Below are positions 26,801 to 35,065 of a stretch of DNA of 64,000 bases, piece by piece; position 1 is the first letter of the stretch; the number at the start of each line of letters is the position of its first letter. The DNA lies in contig NZ_QREG01000011.1 of NCBI RefSeq assembly GCF_003386095.1, positions 1-64,000 on the forward strand. The letters are read 5' to 3'. The position numbers and the translations under genes are program-made. The notes beneath the pieces are model-generated. The model did not search any database. It was not told the DNA's origin and was given only the letters and a program-made list of their open reading frames with translations. The stretch is from Marinoscillum furvescens DSM 4134. GTDB taxonomy: Bacteria > Bacteroidota > Bacteroidia > Cytophagales > Cyclobacteriaceae.

Positions 26801-27589
26801 TTCCCCATCTGCGGCAGTTAGATGATAAACAATAGAAATGGTATTGTTTTCAGTGTCTATAGTATAAATCACACCCAGATCATTATCACCACCCTGCTGG
26901 GTGGTACCCCAAAGAAAAGTGCCGGCCATGGTCAGGTCAGCATGTGGGCCATCGCCAGTTTCAAAATCATGAATCTTTTCAAATTGTGCGGCACTTACAT
27001 TGTATTTAAACAAGGTGCCCTTCATGTTTTCACCACCAGAGTGGCAAACACCCCACAGTTCTTCGCCTACTGCTACAAGGGAGCCCGGTTGCCTACCATG
27101 CTTTTGGGTGCCCAGATCTAGAAAATCAAAGTGCCGGGTGTATTCCAGTGTCGTTGGATCAAAACTAAAAATGGTACCTAAACCTTCAGTACCTCCATTG
27201 TTGGTCGTTCCCCAGAGCTTACTCTGAAACCATACCAGCTGACAGTTGGAGTTGATGTCTAAAGGAAAATGATGGACATCAAGATAGCCTGTACCATCGG
27301 TGCGGATAGAAAAGATTGTTCCTGCATCGGAAAAGCCATCGTCAGTGGTGAGGCCCCATAGCTTATCCTGAGCCAAAGTGAGGCGCCGTGAAGTAGGGTG
27401 TATCCCTTCATCCAACCCTTTCAATACATTGGCCTTCGAGCCATCTGCTGATACAGAAAAGATAGACAGAGTACCCAGGCCTATTAGCTCATGTGTCTGG
27501 CCTTGGCAGGTGAACTTTGTAAGAAAAAGCCCTACTAGCAATAGCAGGAGAATCTTCCAAAAGTTTAAGATGTGAGGTTTCTTTTTCAT
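23900..27589 (-). CDS. secreted GloVer-repeat (TIGR03803-like) protein with T9SS C-terminal domain
   Basis: 1229 residues. Signal peptide about 1-30. Residues about 35-700 consist of roughly a dozen repeats built on LWGTTxxGGxxxxGTIFxxD...HxFxxxDGxxPxxxL, the GloVer repeat, likely forming a beta-propeller-like array. Then a beta module (DALVWDGNQWQGGVSPQIND) and a domain found also in the 47.5-49.6 kb protein (GWHLVSNPYPAAIELDAFLD, AIYLWDDNGSDQ). The C-terminus ELRIVDLAGQLVGVYPDVSNGTVDLTAIRDGVYLLIY-KVLLK is a T9SS type A sorting domain, so the protein is secreted or cell-surface bound. Its function is unknown; repeats of this type may bind ligands or surfaces. Confidence 0.9.
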   Translation of the reverse strand: MKKKPHILNFWKILLLLLVGLFLTKFTCQGQTHELIGLGTLSIFSVSADGSKANVLKGLDEGIHPTSRRLTLAQDKLWGLTTDDGFSDAGTIFSIRTDGTGYLDVHHFPLDINSNCQLVWFQSKLWGTTNNGGTEGLGTIFSFDPTTLEYTRHFDFLDLGTQKHGRQPGSLVAVGEELWGVCHSGGENMKGTLFKYNVSAAQFEKIHDFETGDGPHADLTMAGTFLWGTTQQGGDNDLGVIYTIDTENNTISIVYHLTAADGENPSAALTAYDGNMYGVTTEGGANNLGTIYKINEAEGFTKLMDFSAATGGTPVQSMVWVDSVFVGLTSSDLTEDLGGFYAFNPESETLRVLREFDELDEYRSGMILVGEELWGTTYNSGAHAKGSIFSYQLNTEQYKTAFDFGNHPGNASALSELLHANGRYWGTTQLGGTHNSGVLFSIDEDGSDFTMNHHFTLIDGNPLGSLQAIDDDRFWGVLIGAGQHGAIYEYNHTLQQFSIIHYFDQQDGNVPYSGLTKIDDQLWGVTELGGANNMGVIYKVDLNNSNDVTVVHEFDGTDGQLPHGDLTLFNGRMYGTTTAGGNAQVGTLFSVDVNSLEFAVEHYFTAQESVTATGGLTAFYSRLWGISQNGGQGAGTIFAYDPKNQELEVVHEFSGEDGAVPSGSLTLLDNNLYGTTFADGEYYDGVLFVITDETTQFLKLRDFDKSTGGKVLFGRLLSTGASDPDALVWDGNQWQGGVSPQINDDVRLAGDYTCSIDGNLSVNNLYIDEFELVTVDAGHTLEVHGHLISHGVLLIESGGTLITYEGNMHGGLHAFVERNTRFDNGRYSFVGTPMKASSLITGETMGMHVYSYDESRAESELDLSRWVDAASDTLKPGKGYTQTNMQFLTFGGIPNDGTITYTGTYENDGWHLVSNPYPAAIELDAFLDANTNTTGAIYLWDDNGSDQGRGTNNDYVVVNKVGAVDLGGENNEHRWNGYIGSSQGFFIQLDGAAGTVVFTEDMRVAGHNLSDNFYRTALETVPYVRLDLATQAGTHLSQCMVAWKSDVPGNLPLKGYDAPVFNAHQSDLLFVPQYGKKLSIHTTNLENMQVPIGFHTATNDSFTLTITEDRAGDLYYLRDLHAGTLTAMPVGKPYTFHSKAGEFNDRFELVAAKKLLANQPQDSPRLFVYDKQVRIHGELNAKELRIVDLAGQLVGVYPDVSNGTVDLTAIRDGVYLLIYGDAVQKVLLK

Positions 27590-27959
27590 ATGACTTGGAG
27601 TTCTTAAGTGAAACGGTGCTACTACCCGGTGTTGTCCGGATTTCTCAAGTCAAAGATGTACAGGCAACTATTTAGAGACCTGCCAAAAACCTCACAATCC
27701 TGCCAAAGTCATAACTACCTGATTTTGGAGTACTTAAGGGGGATGTTGTCAGGTTTATGCGTATGACAGCATGAAAAATGCCAGTAATAATCCGCCTGTA
27801 TGGACCTTATTACGGGTTGTTTAGTTTTTCAGCCCTACTAATCAGCTTAGGTGTGCGATTTTCACCAGGGCTAAACTTGTGTCGGATTGCAGGATTTCCC
27901 TGGCAGGATTGTGAGGTTTTGCTACTTGCCATGCGTGGCTGGTCTTGAGTGTTAGTAGA
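27590..27959. other. gene-free stretch with a TIR-bounded element
   Basis: Upstream region of the GloVer protein gene. It contains a 20-bp perfect inverted repeat, AAAACCTCACAATCCTGCCA at 27686-27705 and its exact reverse complement at 27901-27920, delimiting about 235 bases with no gene. See the mobile_element entry. Confidence 0.6.
27686..27920. mobile_element. candidate MITE-like element, 20-bp terminal inverted repeats
   Basis: The two ends are exact 20-bp inverted repeats (27686-27705, 27901-27920) around 195 bases of non-coding DNA. No transposase and no obvious target-site duplication are seen. The internal part has AGCCCTACTAATCAGC and a partial complement CACCAGGGCT. It could instead be a long-range RNA hairpin in the leader of the GloVer protein gene. 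Confidence 0.4.
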
Positions 27960-28014
27960 ATGGTAATTGACAGTAGGCAACGAGCAGTAGACCAAAACTT
28001 ACAGACCTACCTCA

Positions 28015-28622
28015 ATCGATACATTGCCTATTGAATTTTGCCTATTGCCTATTGTATTCTGCCTATTGCAAATTGAATCCATTGCCTATTGAAACTTGTC
28101 TATTGTCTTTGGTCTATTGTCTTTGGTCTTATGTCTTATGTCTTTTGTCTACTGAGCATTGCCTATTGACTATTGGGAAACTACCAGAAATTACATCCTG
28201 TTGGTCACAAGACCAACAGGGACGGAAAATTTGCCTTTTGTCCTTTGCGGTTGTCTACAGTCTAGTGTCTAAATTCTTGCCTACTGCCTATTGAATTCTA
28301 CCTACTCGCTATTGATTCTGGAAGATTTTGTCTTAAACTTCGACAAGCTCAGCTTGACAAAATCAATTGATATTATTCCTTCTAGTGTCTTCTGTCTCAT
28401 GTCTTTTGTCTACTGAGCATTACCTGTTGATTTGACAAAAGTGTCTTATCCTTCGACCGTGCCTACGGCAGGCAGGCAAGCTCAGGATGACCCTTTTGGT
28501 CTATTCTTTGCCTATTGTTTTTTGCCTATTGTCTATTGTCTCATGTCTTTTGTCTACAGAGCATTGCCTATTGTTTTTTGCTTACTGCCAATTGAATTCT
28601 ACCTATTGAGTTTTGTCTTCTT
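28015..28622. repeat. interspersed CTATTG repeat array with hairpins (locus 2)
   Basis: Pyrimidine-rich units such as TTGCCTATTGAATTTTGCC, TTGTCTATTGTCTTTGGTC and the longer unit TCTTTTGTCTACTGAGCATT (about 28143, 28400, 28548) fill the stretch. Embedded hairpins are CCTGTTGGTC-ACAA-GACCAACAGG at 28197-28220, CTTCGACAAGCTCAGCTTGAC near 28338 and TATCCTTCGACCGTGCC... near 28448. The array runs into the 3' end of the LodB-type gene and encodes its last codons. Forward frames here are repeat translations, not genes. Confidence 0.88.
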
Positions 28623-29656
28623 CTTTCCCAAAATCCTCCGCGGCTTTCAGGCATCACACCATAATACCGGGCACTTTGCTGCTCATACGCCTCAAACATG
28701 GTCCGGGCTATAGCCTGATACTTCCGCATCGCCATGGGCTTCTTGTTTCGATAGTCCTTGAGTGCGTAGCTACACCATAGCGCCGTTTCAAAGGCCTTGT
28801 AGATGCCCTGCCCAGAAAGCGGGTCAAACTTCATCAGCGCATCGCCTACCGCTAGCCAGCCCTCACCGTATGCAGCACTTTGGTGCACGCGGACGGTAAA
28901 CCATTGTCCCTCCTGATGATGCGGCACCGTAGCAAATGCCGACCGAAAGGCTTCATCATCCGGAAGCTCATGGTGCAGATCGCCTGCAGTTTTAAATGCA
29001 TGCGTTTTTACGTGTTCGGGATCCGTCACTAGCGTAAATACCGACCGATCGGCCAGGTTGCAGTGGTACCACCAGCCATTTTGAGCGGCAGCTATCGTAG
29101 TATAGGTCTCCTCCCCGATCTTTTCACCAAAAAAATAGGTGGCCACCAGCTGGTCCTTTACCTCACAGCTTTTGCGATGGTCCGCCAGGATCGCAGCGCT
29201 TCCTGTAGCATTGATGAGAAAGTCCGCCTTGATAGCCAGCGACTGCCCTGTGACTATCCAGTGATCACCTTTTTGCACGGCATGTGCCTTGCCAAAACCA
29301 CGCACTACCCGGATACCACGCGCCTGGCAGTGCTCCTCCAGCCATTCGTCAAACAATGGTCTGTTTAGGTGCCATCCTGTACCTTCCGTCTGCAGGAGCG
29401 CAGGCACATCGGTATTACCCTCCCAAAGTATGCGTCGGCCATATGCTGGCCAGTGGTCTTGGGCAAGAAAGGAATCCTTTAAGTGCAGTGCCTCAAAAAG
29501 ACGCAAAATTCGGCCAGGCACCGTTTCGCCCGGTCTAAAGCCCCGCTGCTGCGTTCGCTCTACCACGGTGATGGAGAGGTCTGGCAGCTGCTTTCGAATG
29601 GCTAGCGCGGTGGCCAGCCCCGCCGGACCAGCCCCTACGATGAGTACCGTTTTCAT
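28568..29656 (-). CDS. lodB: LodB-type FAD-dependent monooxygenase (CTQ maturase)
   Basis: About 362 residues from Met 29656 (MKTVLIVGAGPAGLATALA), which overlaps the upstream stop as ATGA. FAD-binding GxGxxG at the N-terminus, GFRPGETVPGRILRLFEAL, the second FAD motif GEGWLAVGDALMKFDPLSGQGIYKAFETAL near 265-295. It belongs to the PHBH-like/tryptophan-halogenase-like group; next to a LodA homologue it is the LodB maturase, which in Marinomonas is needed to build the cysteine tryptophylquinone cofactor. The last roughly 17 residues (NSIGRIQLAVSKKQ) are encoded by the CAATAG repeat, so the natural C-terminus appears to have been replaced or extended by repeat DNA. Confidence 0.85.
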   Translation of the reverse strand: MKTVLIVGAGPAGLATALAIRKQLPDLSITVVERTQQRGFRPGETVPGRILRLFEALHLKDSFLAQDHWPAYGRRILWEGNTDVPALLQTEGTGWHLNRPLFDEWLEEHCQARGIRVVRGFGKAHAVQKGDHWIVTGQSLAIKADFLINATGSAAILADHRKSCEVKDQLVATYFFGEKIGEETYTTIAAAQNGWWYHCNLADRSVFTLVTDPEHVKTHAFKTAGDLHHELPDDEAFRSAFATVPHHQEGQWFTVRVHQSAAYGEGWLAVGDALMKFDPLSGQGIYKAFETALWCSYALKDYRNKKPMAMRKYQAIARTMFEAYEQQSARYYGVMPESRGGFWERRRQNSIGRIQLAVSKKQ

Positions 29657-30069
29657 TCTTCTTGCTTTACCGCATACCACGAGGCTACTACACCTGCCGG
29701 ATGGATGGTTTGCCCACTACCTCCGGAGTGTGGAATCACCCGCACTATAGACCCCACGATAGTTGGCGGCTGATTGTTGCCATCTACCCACGGCTGCACC
29801 ATGTACCCTACATAGTTGTAGATCCACTCTTCGCCTCCTACTACGCCTTTGCCCTGAAAGCGCAGCTCAAACGGGCTGCCGTAGTTTACCGAGCCTTTGA
29901 GGTCCAGCGACCAACCAGGGCCATAAATCAGGCCTTTGAATTCATTGACTGGGGATTCGTCGATGCGAATGGTTCCCTTACCAAACTGTAGGTCGTTAAA
30001 GGCTACCGACAGGTCGGGATTGTTGAGAAGGCTCCGGTATGACCAGTTGCCTAGTAATAGCTCATTCAT
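29653..30069 (-). CDS. small conserved protein of the LodA cluster
   Basis: 138 residues: MNELLLGNWSYRSLLNNPDL, FNDLQFGKGTIRIDES, FELRFQGKGVVGGEEWIYNYVGYM, then IVGSIVRVIPHSGG and AGVVASWYAVKQ. Predicted all-beta, no signal peptide. It sits between and overlaps both the LodA-type and the LodB-type genes by 4 bases, so a role in oxidase maturation or as a small subunit is likely, but this is inference. I know no characterised relative. Confidence 0.75.
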   Translation of the reverse strand: MNELLLGNWSYRSLLNNPDLSVAFNDLQFGKGTIRIDESPVNEFKGLIYGPGWSLDLKGSVNYGSPFELRFQGKGVVGGEEWIYNYVGYMVQPWVDGNNQPPTIVGSIVRVIPHSGGSGQTIHPAGVVASWYAVKQEE

Positions 30070-32204
30070 TTTTTTACTTTTTTAGTGTTAGAAACGGGAC
30101 CAGCGTACTGGTCGGAAATGGTGTCATCAAAATTTCGCTCCTGCTCCAGGTAGCTAGCCCCCTGCTGGAGCACAAAGCCCAACTCACTCCAGTAGGAAAC
30201 CATTTTTAAGTCACCCTCATAAGTTTGAGGTATGCCTCTCGCCCAGTTTACCTGGTTCACCACCGGGTTGGAGCCATTCATTAGCGGATTGCCGTTTTGG
30301 TCTTTCACTACTTTAAAGACCTGCATGGGCCGGTGCGAAGGCCACCACAATACCGTAAAGGTTTCCTGGTACTTTTGCAGAAAAGGGTCTTTAGGATCAT
30401 CAGGGTTGATTTTATTCCACTCCTGAAAGGTCACATTGACATCCTGCGAGCTACACTCATTGAAGTCAGCCTGCCAGGGCAAGGCACTCATTCGTGTGAT
30501 GTCTCCCGGCTGCAACCCCTCGGCATAGTCCGCTCCCAGGCTTAGGCTGTCGGGGTGGTAATACGCCTCCACTCCTGGCGTGGTGCCCGCGGTGCTATTG
30601 TCCATACCGGGGATAAAACGAGGATCGGCCTTGATCCGGAACGGCTTACTGTAAATGGCGGGATTGCGCATGATCCACGACACTTCACCTCCCGGACAAA
30701 AAGCCCCACCAATGATATTGCTGATCACACCCCCATCCAGCTGCTCGCTTTCAGGTTTGGGCTCCGGCGTGATGTGCTCCAGCTTTTCATTGATAAACTT
30801 ACCCTCGGCCCACTGTTTGAGGATAAAGAGTTGCGTTTCGGTAAGCACCAAAAACTTGGAAGGTATGGTGTTGGATATGGGATTGTCCCCTGCCAGCAGT
30901 GGCATGAGTAAGTAGTTGTAGTTTTGGCTTTTGGGGTTTTTCGTATTGCGAAAAATGTTGCGCTCCTCTCGCTGCCGCAGCATGTTGTAGATGCGCTTGC
31001 GGTACATATCATTGCGTTTACGAAGCTCAGGGTCCGCTTCAGTTTTGGGAGGCACACTCAGGATACTTTCGTCAAAAGTGCCCCTCGGCCCGGCGTAGTG
31101 TGGTAAGTTAGAGGCCATCACTATGTTGCTCACCCATTGCATCTGATTGGGGCGCTGCAAGATGGGCCACACATCCCGGTAGAAATATGGGTAATAGTCA
31201 TCGTTCCACTGCTTCCGAGGGTTGATGCGCCAGTCTTCCAGGTTTTTGGCCGTATCCACGGTTTTCGAGCCATCGAAGGGCGCCTCGCCGTACAGGTACT
31301 GGTTGGTACCAAAGTGCTGGATGTTTACGTCAGTGAGCAGGTCTTCCAGTGTGATCATATCCGCAATCTGAGGCACATAGCGAGGATAGCCCACCACTAC
31401 CCAGCTGGGGTCTTCCACCGCTGCATACCGATATTGGTTGTCGCGCTCGTCAGCAAAGATTAGCTTCGCATACACAGGACCATCGCTGGTGTCATCAAAC
31501 CACCCGTCATTATTGGCATAGGCTTCTATTTTGGGTTCTCCCGGGCCAGAGAGGTAGCTGCCCGAGTGGCCATTGCCGCCGATTACGATGAGCTCATTTT
31601 GATCATTGGTCATGATCTTGCCCAGCGTATCGATGCTCTGAGGCTGTAATGGTGGCGGAAAAGTCTGCGCGTAGTTTGGGTTTTTTCCTTTGGCAAATTC
31701 CGCTTCACGCTTTTGGGTGCAGTTGATGGACTGTGGCCCCGGATCGATGATCAGTAATTTGGTGCGCTCATCCGGGTCGGTAATGTGGGCATTGCGCAGC
31801 GGATGGTCTGGTTGGTAGCCGTGCTCGCCCTCCAGCTGATCAAACTGATACCAGGAGGCTTTCTTGTTGGCCAGCCATACCGTCCATTCTATATCCACGA
31901 GTTTGCCTTTGCTGCCTACCCCTATCACTTCATCTCCGGGTTGGATAGGGCGGCCTTTTGGATTTTGCTCATCATACACGTAGATGGTAAATCGGGCGGC
32001 CTGTTTTTTGATGCGCTGCTGCGCGTCCTTAAAAGCAGTAACTCGCTCATAACTTTTGTCTTTGCCCTTTCGAAGCGGAGTGCCATTGGCTGTGCAGGCT
32101 ATGGGTAGTTCAGCGAGCGCTTCTGGTGATAAATAAAATTCGTCAGGGCTATTGCCTACCCGGGCTATGCCTATGGCAGGATGTATTTTATATGTAGTGT
32201 TCAT
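30066..32204 (-). CDS. lodA: LodA/GoxA-type CTQ-dependent oxidase
   Basis: 712 residues, close to LodA (726). N-terminus IHPAIGIARVGNSPDEFYLS is the family hallmark. NDGWFDDTSDGPVYAKLI (232-249) and GGAFCPGGEVSWIMRNP (499-515) with Cys503, and MSALPWQADFNEC (572-584) with Trp577, correspond to the Cys and Trp that form the cysteine tryptophylquinone cofactor. Relatives oxidise the epsilon-amino group of lysine (LodA) or glycine (GoxA), giving H2O2 and ammonia. There is no signal peptide, as in LodA, which leaves the cell by an unknown route. The amine substrate here is not readable. It overlaps the DJ-1/PfpI gene upstream and the 138-residue gene downstream. Confidence 0.88.
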   Translation of the reverse strand: MNTTYKIHPAIGIARVGNSPDEFYLSPEALAELPIACTANGTPLRKGKDKSYERVTAFKDAQQRIKKQAARFTIYVYDEQNPKGRPIQPGDEVIGVGSKGKLVDIEWTVWLANKKASWYQFDQLEGEHGYQPDHPLRNAHITDPDERTKLLIIDPGPQSINCTQKREAEFAKGKNPNYAQTFPPPLQPQSIDTLGKIMTNDQNELIVIGGNGHSGSYLSGPGEPKIEAYANNDGWFDDTSDGPVYAKLIFADERDNQYRYAAVEDPSWVVVGYPRYVPQIADMITLEDLLTDVNIQHFGTNQYLYGEAPFDGSKTVDTAKNLEDWRINPRKQWNDDYYPYFYRDVWPILQRPNQMQWVSNIVMASNLPHYAGPRGTFDESILSVPPKTEADPELRKRNDMYRKRIYNMLRQREERNIFRNTKNPKSQNYNYLLMPLLAGDNPISNTIPSKFLVLTETQLFILKQWAEGKFINEKLEHITPEPKPESEQLDGGVISNIIGGAFCPGGEVSWIMRNPAIYSKPFRIKADPRFIPGMDNSTAGTTPGVEAYYHPDSLSLGADYAEGLQPGDITRMSALPWQADFNECSSQDVNVTFQEWNKINPDDPKDPFLQKYQETFTVLWWPSHRPMQVFKVVKDQNGNPLMNGSNPVVNQVNWARGIPQTYEGDLKMVSYWSELGFVLQQGASYLEQERNFDDTISDQYAGPVSNTKKVKK

Positions 32205-33031
32205 GATGGGATTTCGTGGTGTTTTAGGTAATAAAGAAATACATCTCCCGCGGCGGAAAACCCGGGAGTATAAGGCGTCTCGTGACGACTTACTTCATAG
32301 ATAATTTCTGGTTTGGCATGTGCCGGATCACCCCCTTTCACAGGCGGATCTGGGTGGTACTGCATCATCAGCTGCACCTTCTCGGCGGTCTGCTGGTCAA
32401 ACAGGGCGGTGACGATCGCCAGTGCTTCGTCTATAGTAGACGAGATACCGCCACCGGTAAAGATGTTCTGATCCACGACGTAGCGCGGATAGCCGGCCGC
32501 CAGGGTCACCTGTGGAAACTGGGCCAGTAGTGTGGCAGTCATCCAGTGAGTAGTGGCTTTTCGGCCGGCCAGTAGACCTGCCGTACCGAGCAGTAGTGCC
32601 CCCGTGCATACCGAAGCAATAATTTCCGCTTCCTGGCGGGCCTTTTCCAAAACCTTGAAAAATGGATTATCAGCCATCTTTTGACTATAATACAGCGGAC
32701 AGCTCGTATCCATAGCGCCGGGCACATAGATCAGGTCCAGTTGGTAGCGGCCTTTCTTATCATTTAAGTAATCCTGATAGGTGATGTCCTGAGCTATTTT
32801 CACCTGCTCTCCACTTACCACCTCCCCCTTTTTGGCAGCCGCCAGATAGGGTTTCAGTTTGTCGTGTTGGAGGTCTTTAGGGTCTGGGCCCAAAAGCAAT
32901 ACTTCTGAGTCGGAATGGTACCGGCATGCGTAGTGAAACACCTGATGTGCTCCAATAACATCGAGTGAATCAAACGTCGGGTAAAGCACGATACCTATAC
33001 GCTTTCCTTTCTTTTGTGTCTTTTTTGCCAT
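32201..33031 (-). CDS. DJ-1/PfpI-family protein, isonitrile-hydratase-like
   Basis: 276 residues. RIGIVLYPTFDSLDVIGAHQVF at the N-terminus, the nucleophile-elbow SVCTGALLLGTAGLLAGRKATTHW (about 141-164) with the reactive Cys, and GYPRYVVDQNIFTGGGISSTID. This is the InhA/AraC-N-like branch of DJ-1/PfpI enzymes, which includes isonitrile hydratase; a basic N-terminal tail (MAKKTQKKGKR) precedes it. In this operon it may detoxify a reactive product (aldehyde, quinone or isonitrile) of the oxidases; that is inference. It lies 11 bases after the tyrosinase gene. Confidence 0.85.
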   Translation of the reverse strand: MAKKTQKKGKRIGIVLYPTFDSLDVIGAHQVFHYACRYHSDSEVLLLGPDPKDLQHDKLKPYLAAAKKGEVVSGEQVKIAQDITYQDYLNDKKGRYQLDLIYVPGAMDTSCPLYYSQKMADNPFFKVLEKARQEAEIIASVCTGALLLGTAGLLAGRKATTHWMTATLLAQFPQVTLAAGYPRYVVDQNIFTGGGISSTIDEALAIVTALFDQQTAEKVQLMMQYHPDPPVKGGDPAHAKPEIIYEVSRHETPYTPGFSAAGDVFLYYLKHHEIPS

Positions 33032-33042
33032 GAGGAACGGAT

Positions 33043-35052
33043 TTAGTCGATAAAATCAAGAGAAAGTGCTTCCATACGGAGCAGGTCGGTGAGCGCTTCA
33101 CCATCCGTGTCTTGCACCAGTAGGTTCACATGAAAGTCTTTTTCACCTTGCTCTATAAGTTTGGAGACACACTGCGTGGCATCCAGCCGGTAATTCCACG
33201 GTGTGTTGTGATGACGCTCACGTACATCACCTACCCTGCGGCGGCCCGGAGGGTCGCAATGCCCGCTACTGCCTATACACTGCCCATGCCCGAATAAAAC
33301 GAAGCTGCCCACATAGTGATCCGGGTGCTTGTCACGGTCTCCAGGCTCTGGACTGTCCAGGTTCAAAAAGACTTTTACAAACAATGATTGGTTAGGCTGT
33401 GTAACATTGATGAGCTTTACCTCGGCCTTTTCGTGATGCTCCAGTGCAGTATGAGAGACATTCACTTTGTCAGTCTTTAACTTCCTGATGCCTAGCTCCT
33501 TATTACCCTGCATGTAATGACCAGAGCGAACATATTCGTAGCCAAACCGATGGATGTTGTAGGTCTCTCCCACCAAATAGTTGAAAGGTACCAACACGCT
33601 GTTTCCACCGTCTGGAGTAAGCCCGGGATGCTTCACCTGCCACTTGTACCACATTCGGTCCACATTGGCATGGTGCGCGTAGAAGATCGGGTCAAAACCA
33701 GCCGTCAGGTTATTGAGCATATCTCCGTATTTAGGCTCCAGAGGGTCATTGGGGTCGTAGTTGGGGTTGTATCCTCCTGACCAGATATGGATGGTATTGT
33801 GCGGATCCATGTCCAGCACACCAAAGGATTCATTGTACGCATCACCACCACCAAATTGCTGAAAAGACCTGGTGGCGAGTATCTGCTCGATATCTGTTCT
33901 GGTAGGATAATGGTGATGAAAGTCCCGAAGTGTGCGAAGTGGCGTAGGGTAACGCTTTGGGTCATAGTTAGTTTTCATCGGGTACCGGTAGGGATACCAG
34001 AGCGGGTTGATGTCCTCCAGGAGGTCGTAAAACTGCTGCTTCCATGGTTTGATTACCGCGTAGTAGTCGAGCTTTTTAGATGGATAAAAAGCCGCATAAC
34101 AGAGGTCATCCAGTGTCTGGAAGGGTTTGTCTGTGTGCTTGCGTAGCACGTCTGCCAAGTCGGAGGGAAAATCACGCGCCTCCAGCTTGCTGATAGCCTC
34201 TTCTGTAATCCATAGCTGATATGCCTCGGGGATGAAGTAGTCGCCCGTATCGGGATCCAGATAGTGTTTATTGGACCACTGCCAGTAGTGCAGCGCCACG
34301 CTTTCGTCTTCGTCCATGAGTAGCTGCTCCATCTCATACATCTGGCACCTATGCCAGGGCAGAAACTTCTCCCAGCCATGCTGGCAAGAATTGCCATGCA
34401 CCCGGCCCCAGTATGCAAACGATCTGCGGTCCTGCTCTGGTCTTGATTTTACAATCCTGAGTGCATCACGGTAGCAGTTTAGCTCTGATTCACTGAGCTC
34501 TTCCACGTTTTTTCGCTGCGCCAGGTGTCCGTTAGAGCGTCGCTTCTGGTTCGTAGTGGCAGTGCATACGCCAAACGTGGCTTTGCCAGTAGCTAGCTGC
34601 TGGCGCTCTACCTGGTCGAGCGAATCGGTAGTGTCTTCCTGTGGGCAGCCATCTGCGATCCAGTCGGCGATGAGCTGTATGTCTGGTGCCGACACCTCTC
34701 GCTCCGCAGACCATAGCAGTTTGGGAAACTGAGTGCCATCAAAAGGAAATTTACCTTTGAGTCCTCGTATCAGTCCTGAAGCTTCCGGATCTCCGGTAGT
34801 AGTAGCGGCTGTTGTGGACTTTGCTACCGGCTGAGCACTGCTGTGGCAGCAGCTGTGAGACGGTGGCTGCTCATTTGGGTTTTCACCCAATACAAACATG
34901 GGTATACCATAGAGTTTCATGGAGATAAACTCCTCATAAGGACGGTCCCAAAAGCGGTGATAGCCGTCATAGTCTGGGCAGTCTTTGCCCTGAGCTTTTT
35001 CCAGTATGAGCCTTACCTGCTCATACCTGCTCCGTTGTTTTTTCTTAGCCAT
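33043..35052 (-). CDS. tyrosinase (type 3 copper) with N-terminal and C-terminal extensions
   Basis: 669 residues from Met 35052 (MAKKKQRSRYEQVR). The longer frame from 35145 overlaps the previous gene and is not preferred. The copper centre is complete: CuA His219, His225, His234 (VHGNSCQHGWEKFLPWHR) and CuB His418, His422 and His460 or 461 (MDPHNTIHIW; FDPIFYAHHANVDRMW). The first roughly 185 residues are an extra module with SCCHSS, GKFPFDGTQFPKLLW and APDIQLIADWIADGCP. The C-terminal roughly 150 residues (from VSHTALEHHEKAEVKL) resemble the beta domain that caps plant polyphenol oxidases. There is no signal peptide. It should hydroxylate and oxidise phenols to quinones. Confidence 0.9.
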   Translation of the reverse strand: MAKKKQRSRYEQVRLILEKAQGKDCPDYDGYHRFWDRPYEEFISMKLYGIPMFVLGENPNEQPPSHSCCHSSAQPVAKSTTAATTTGDPEASGLIRGLKGKFPFDGTQFPKLLWSAEREVSAPDIQLIADWIADGCPQEDTTDSLDQVERQQLATGKATFGVCTATTNQKRRSNGHLAQRKNVEELSESELNCYRDALRIVKSRPEQDRRSFAYWGRVHGNSCQHGWEKFLPWHRCQMYEMEQLLMDEDESVALHYWQWSNKHYLDPDTGDYFIPEAYQLWITEEAISKLEARDFPSDLADVLRKHTDKPFQTLDDLCYAAFYPSKKLDYYAVIKPWKQQFYDLLEDINPLWYPYRYPMKTNYDPKRYPTPLRTLRDFHHHYPTRTDIEQILATRSFQQFGGGDAYNESFGVLDMDPHNTIHIWSGGYNPNYDPNDPLEPKYGDMLNNLTAGFDPIFYAHHANVDRMWYKWQVKHPGLTPDGGNSVLVPFNYLVGETYNIHRFGYEYVRSGHYMQGNKELGIRKLKTDKVNVSHTALEHHEKAEVKLINVTQPNQSLFVKVFLNLDSPEPGDRDKHPDHYVGSFVLFGHGQCIGSSGHCDPPGRRRVGDVRERHHNTPWNYRLDATQCVSKLIEQGEKDFHVNLLVQDTDGEALTDLLRMEALSLDFID

Positions 35053-35065
35053 TAAAGGATTGGTT

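Noticed and set aside
27810-27995. 61-codon minus-strand frame between the inverted-repeat block and repeat locus 2
   Set aside because: It spans the right terminal inverted repeat and part of the repeat array, and its composition is not protein-like.
28031-28713. Forward frames of 87 and 93 codons
   Set aside because: Low-complexity translation of the CTATTG repeat, overlapping the LodB-type gene on the other strand.
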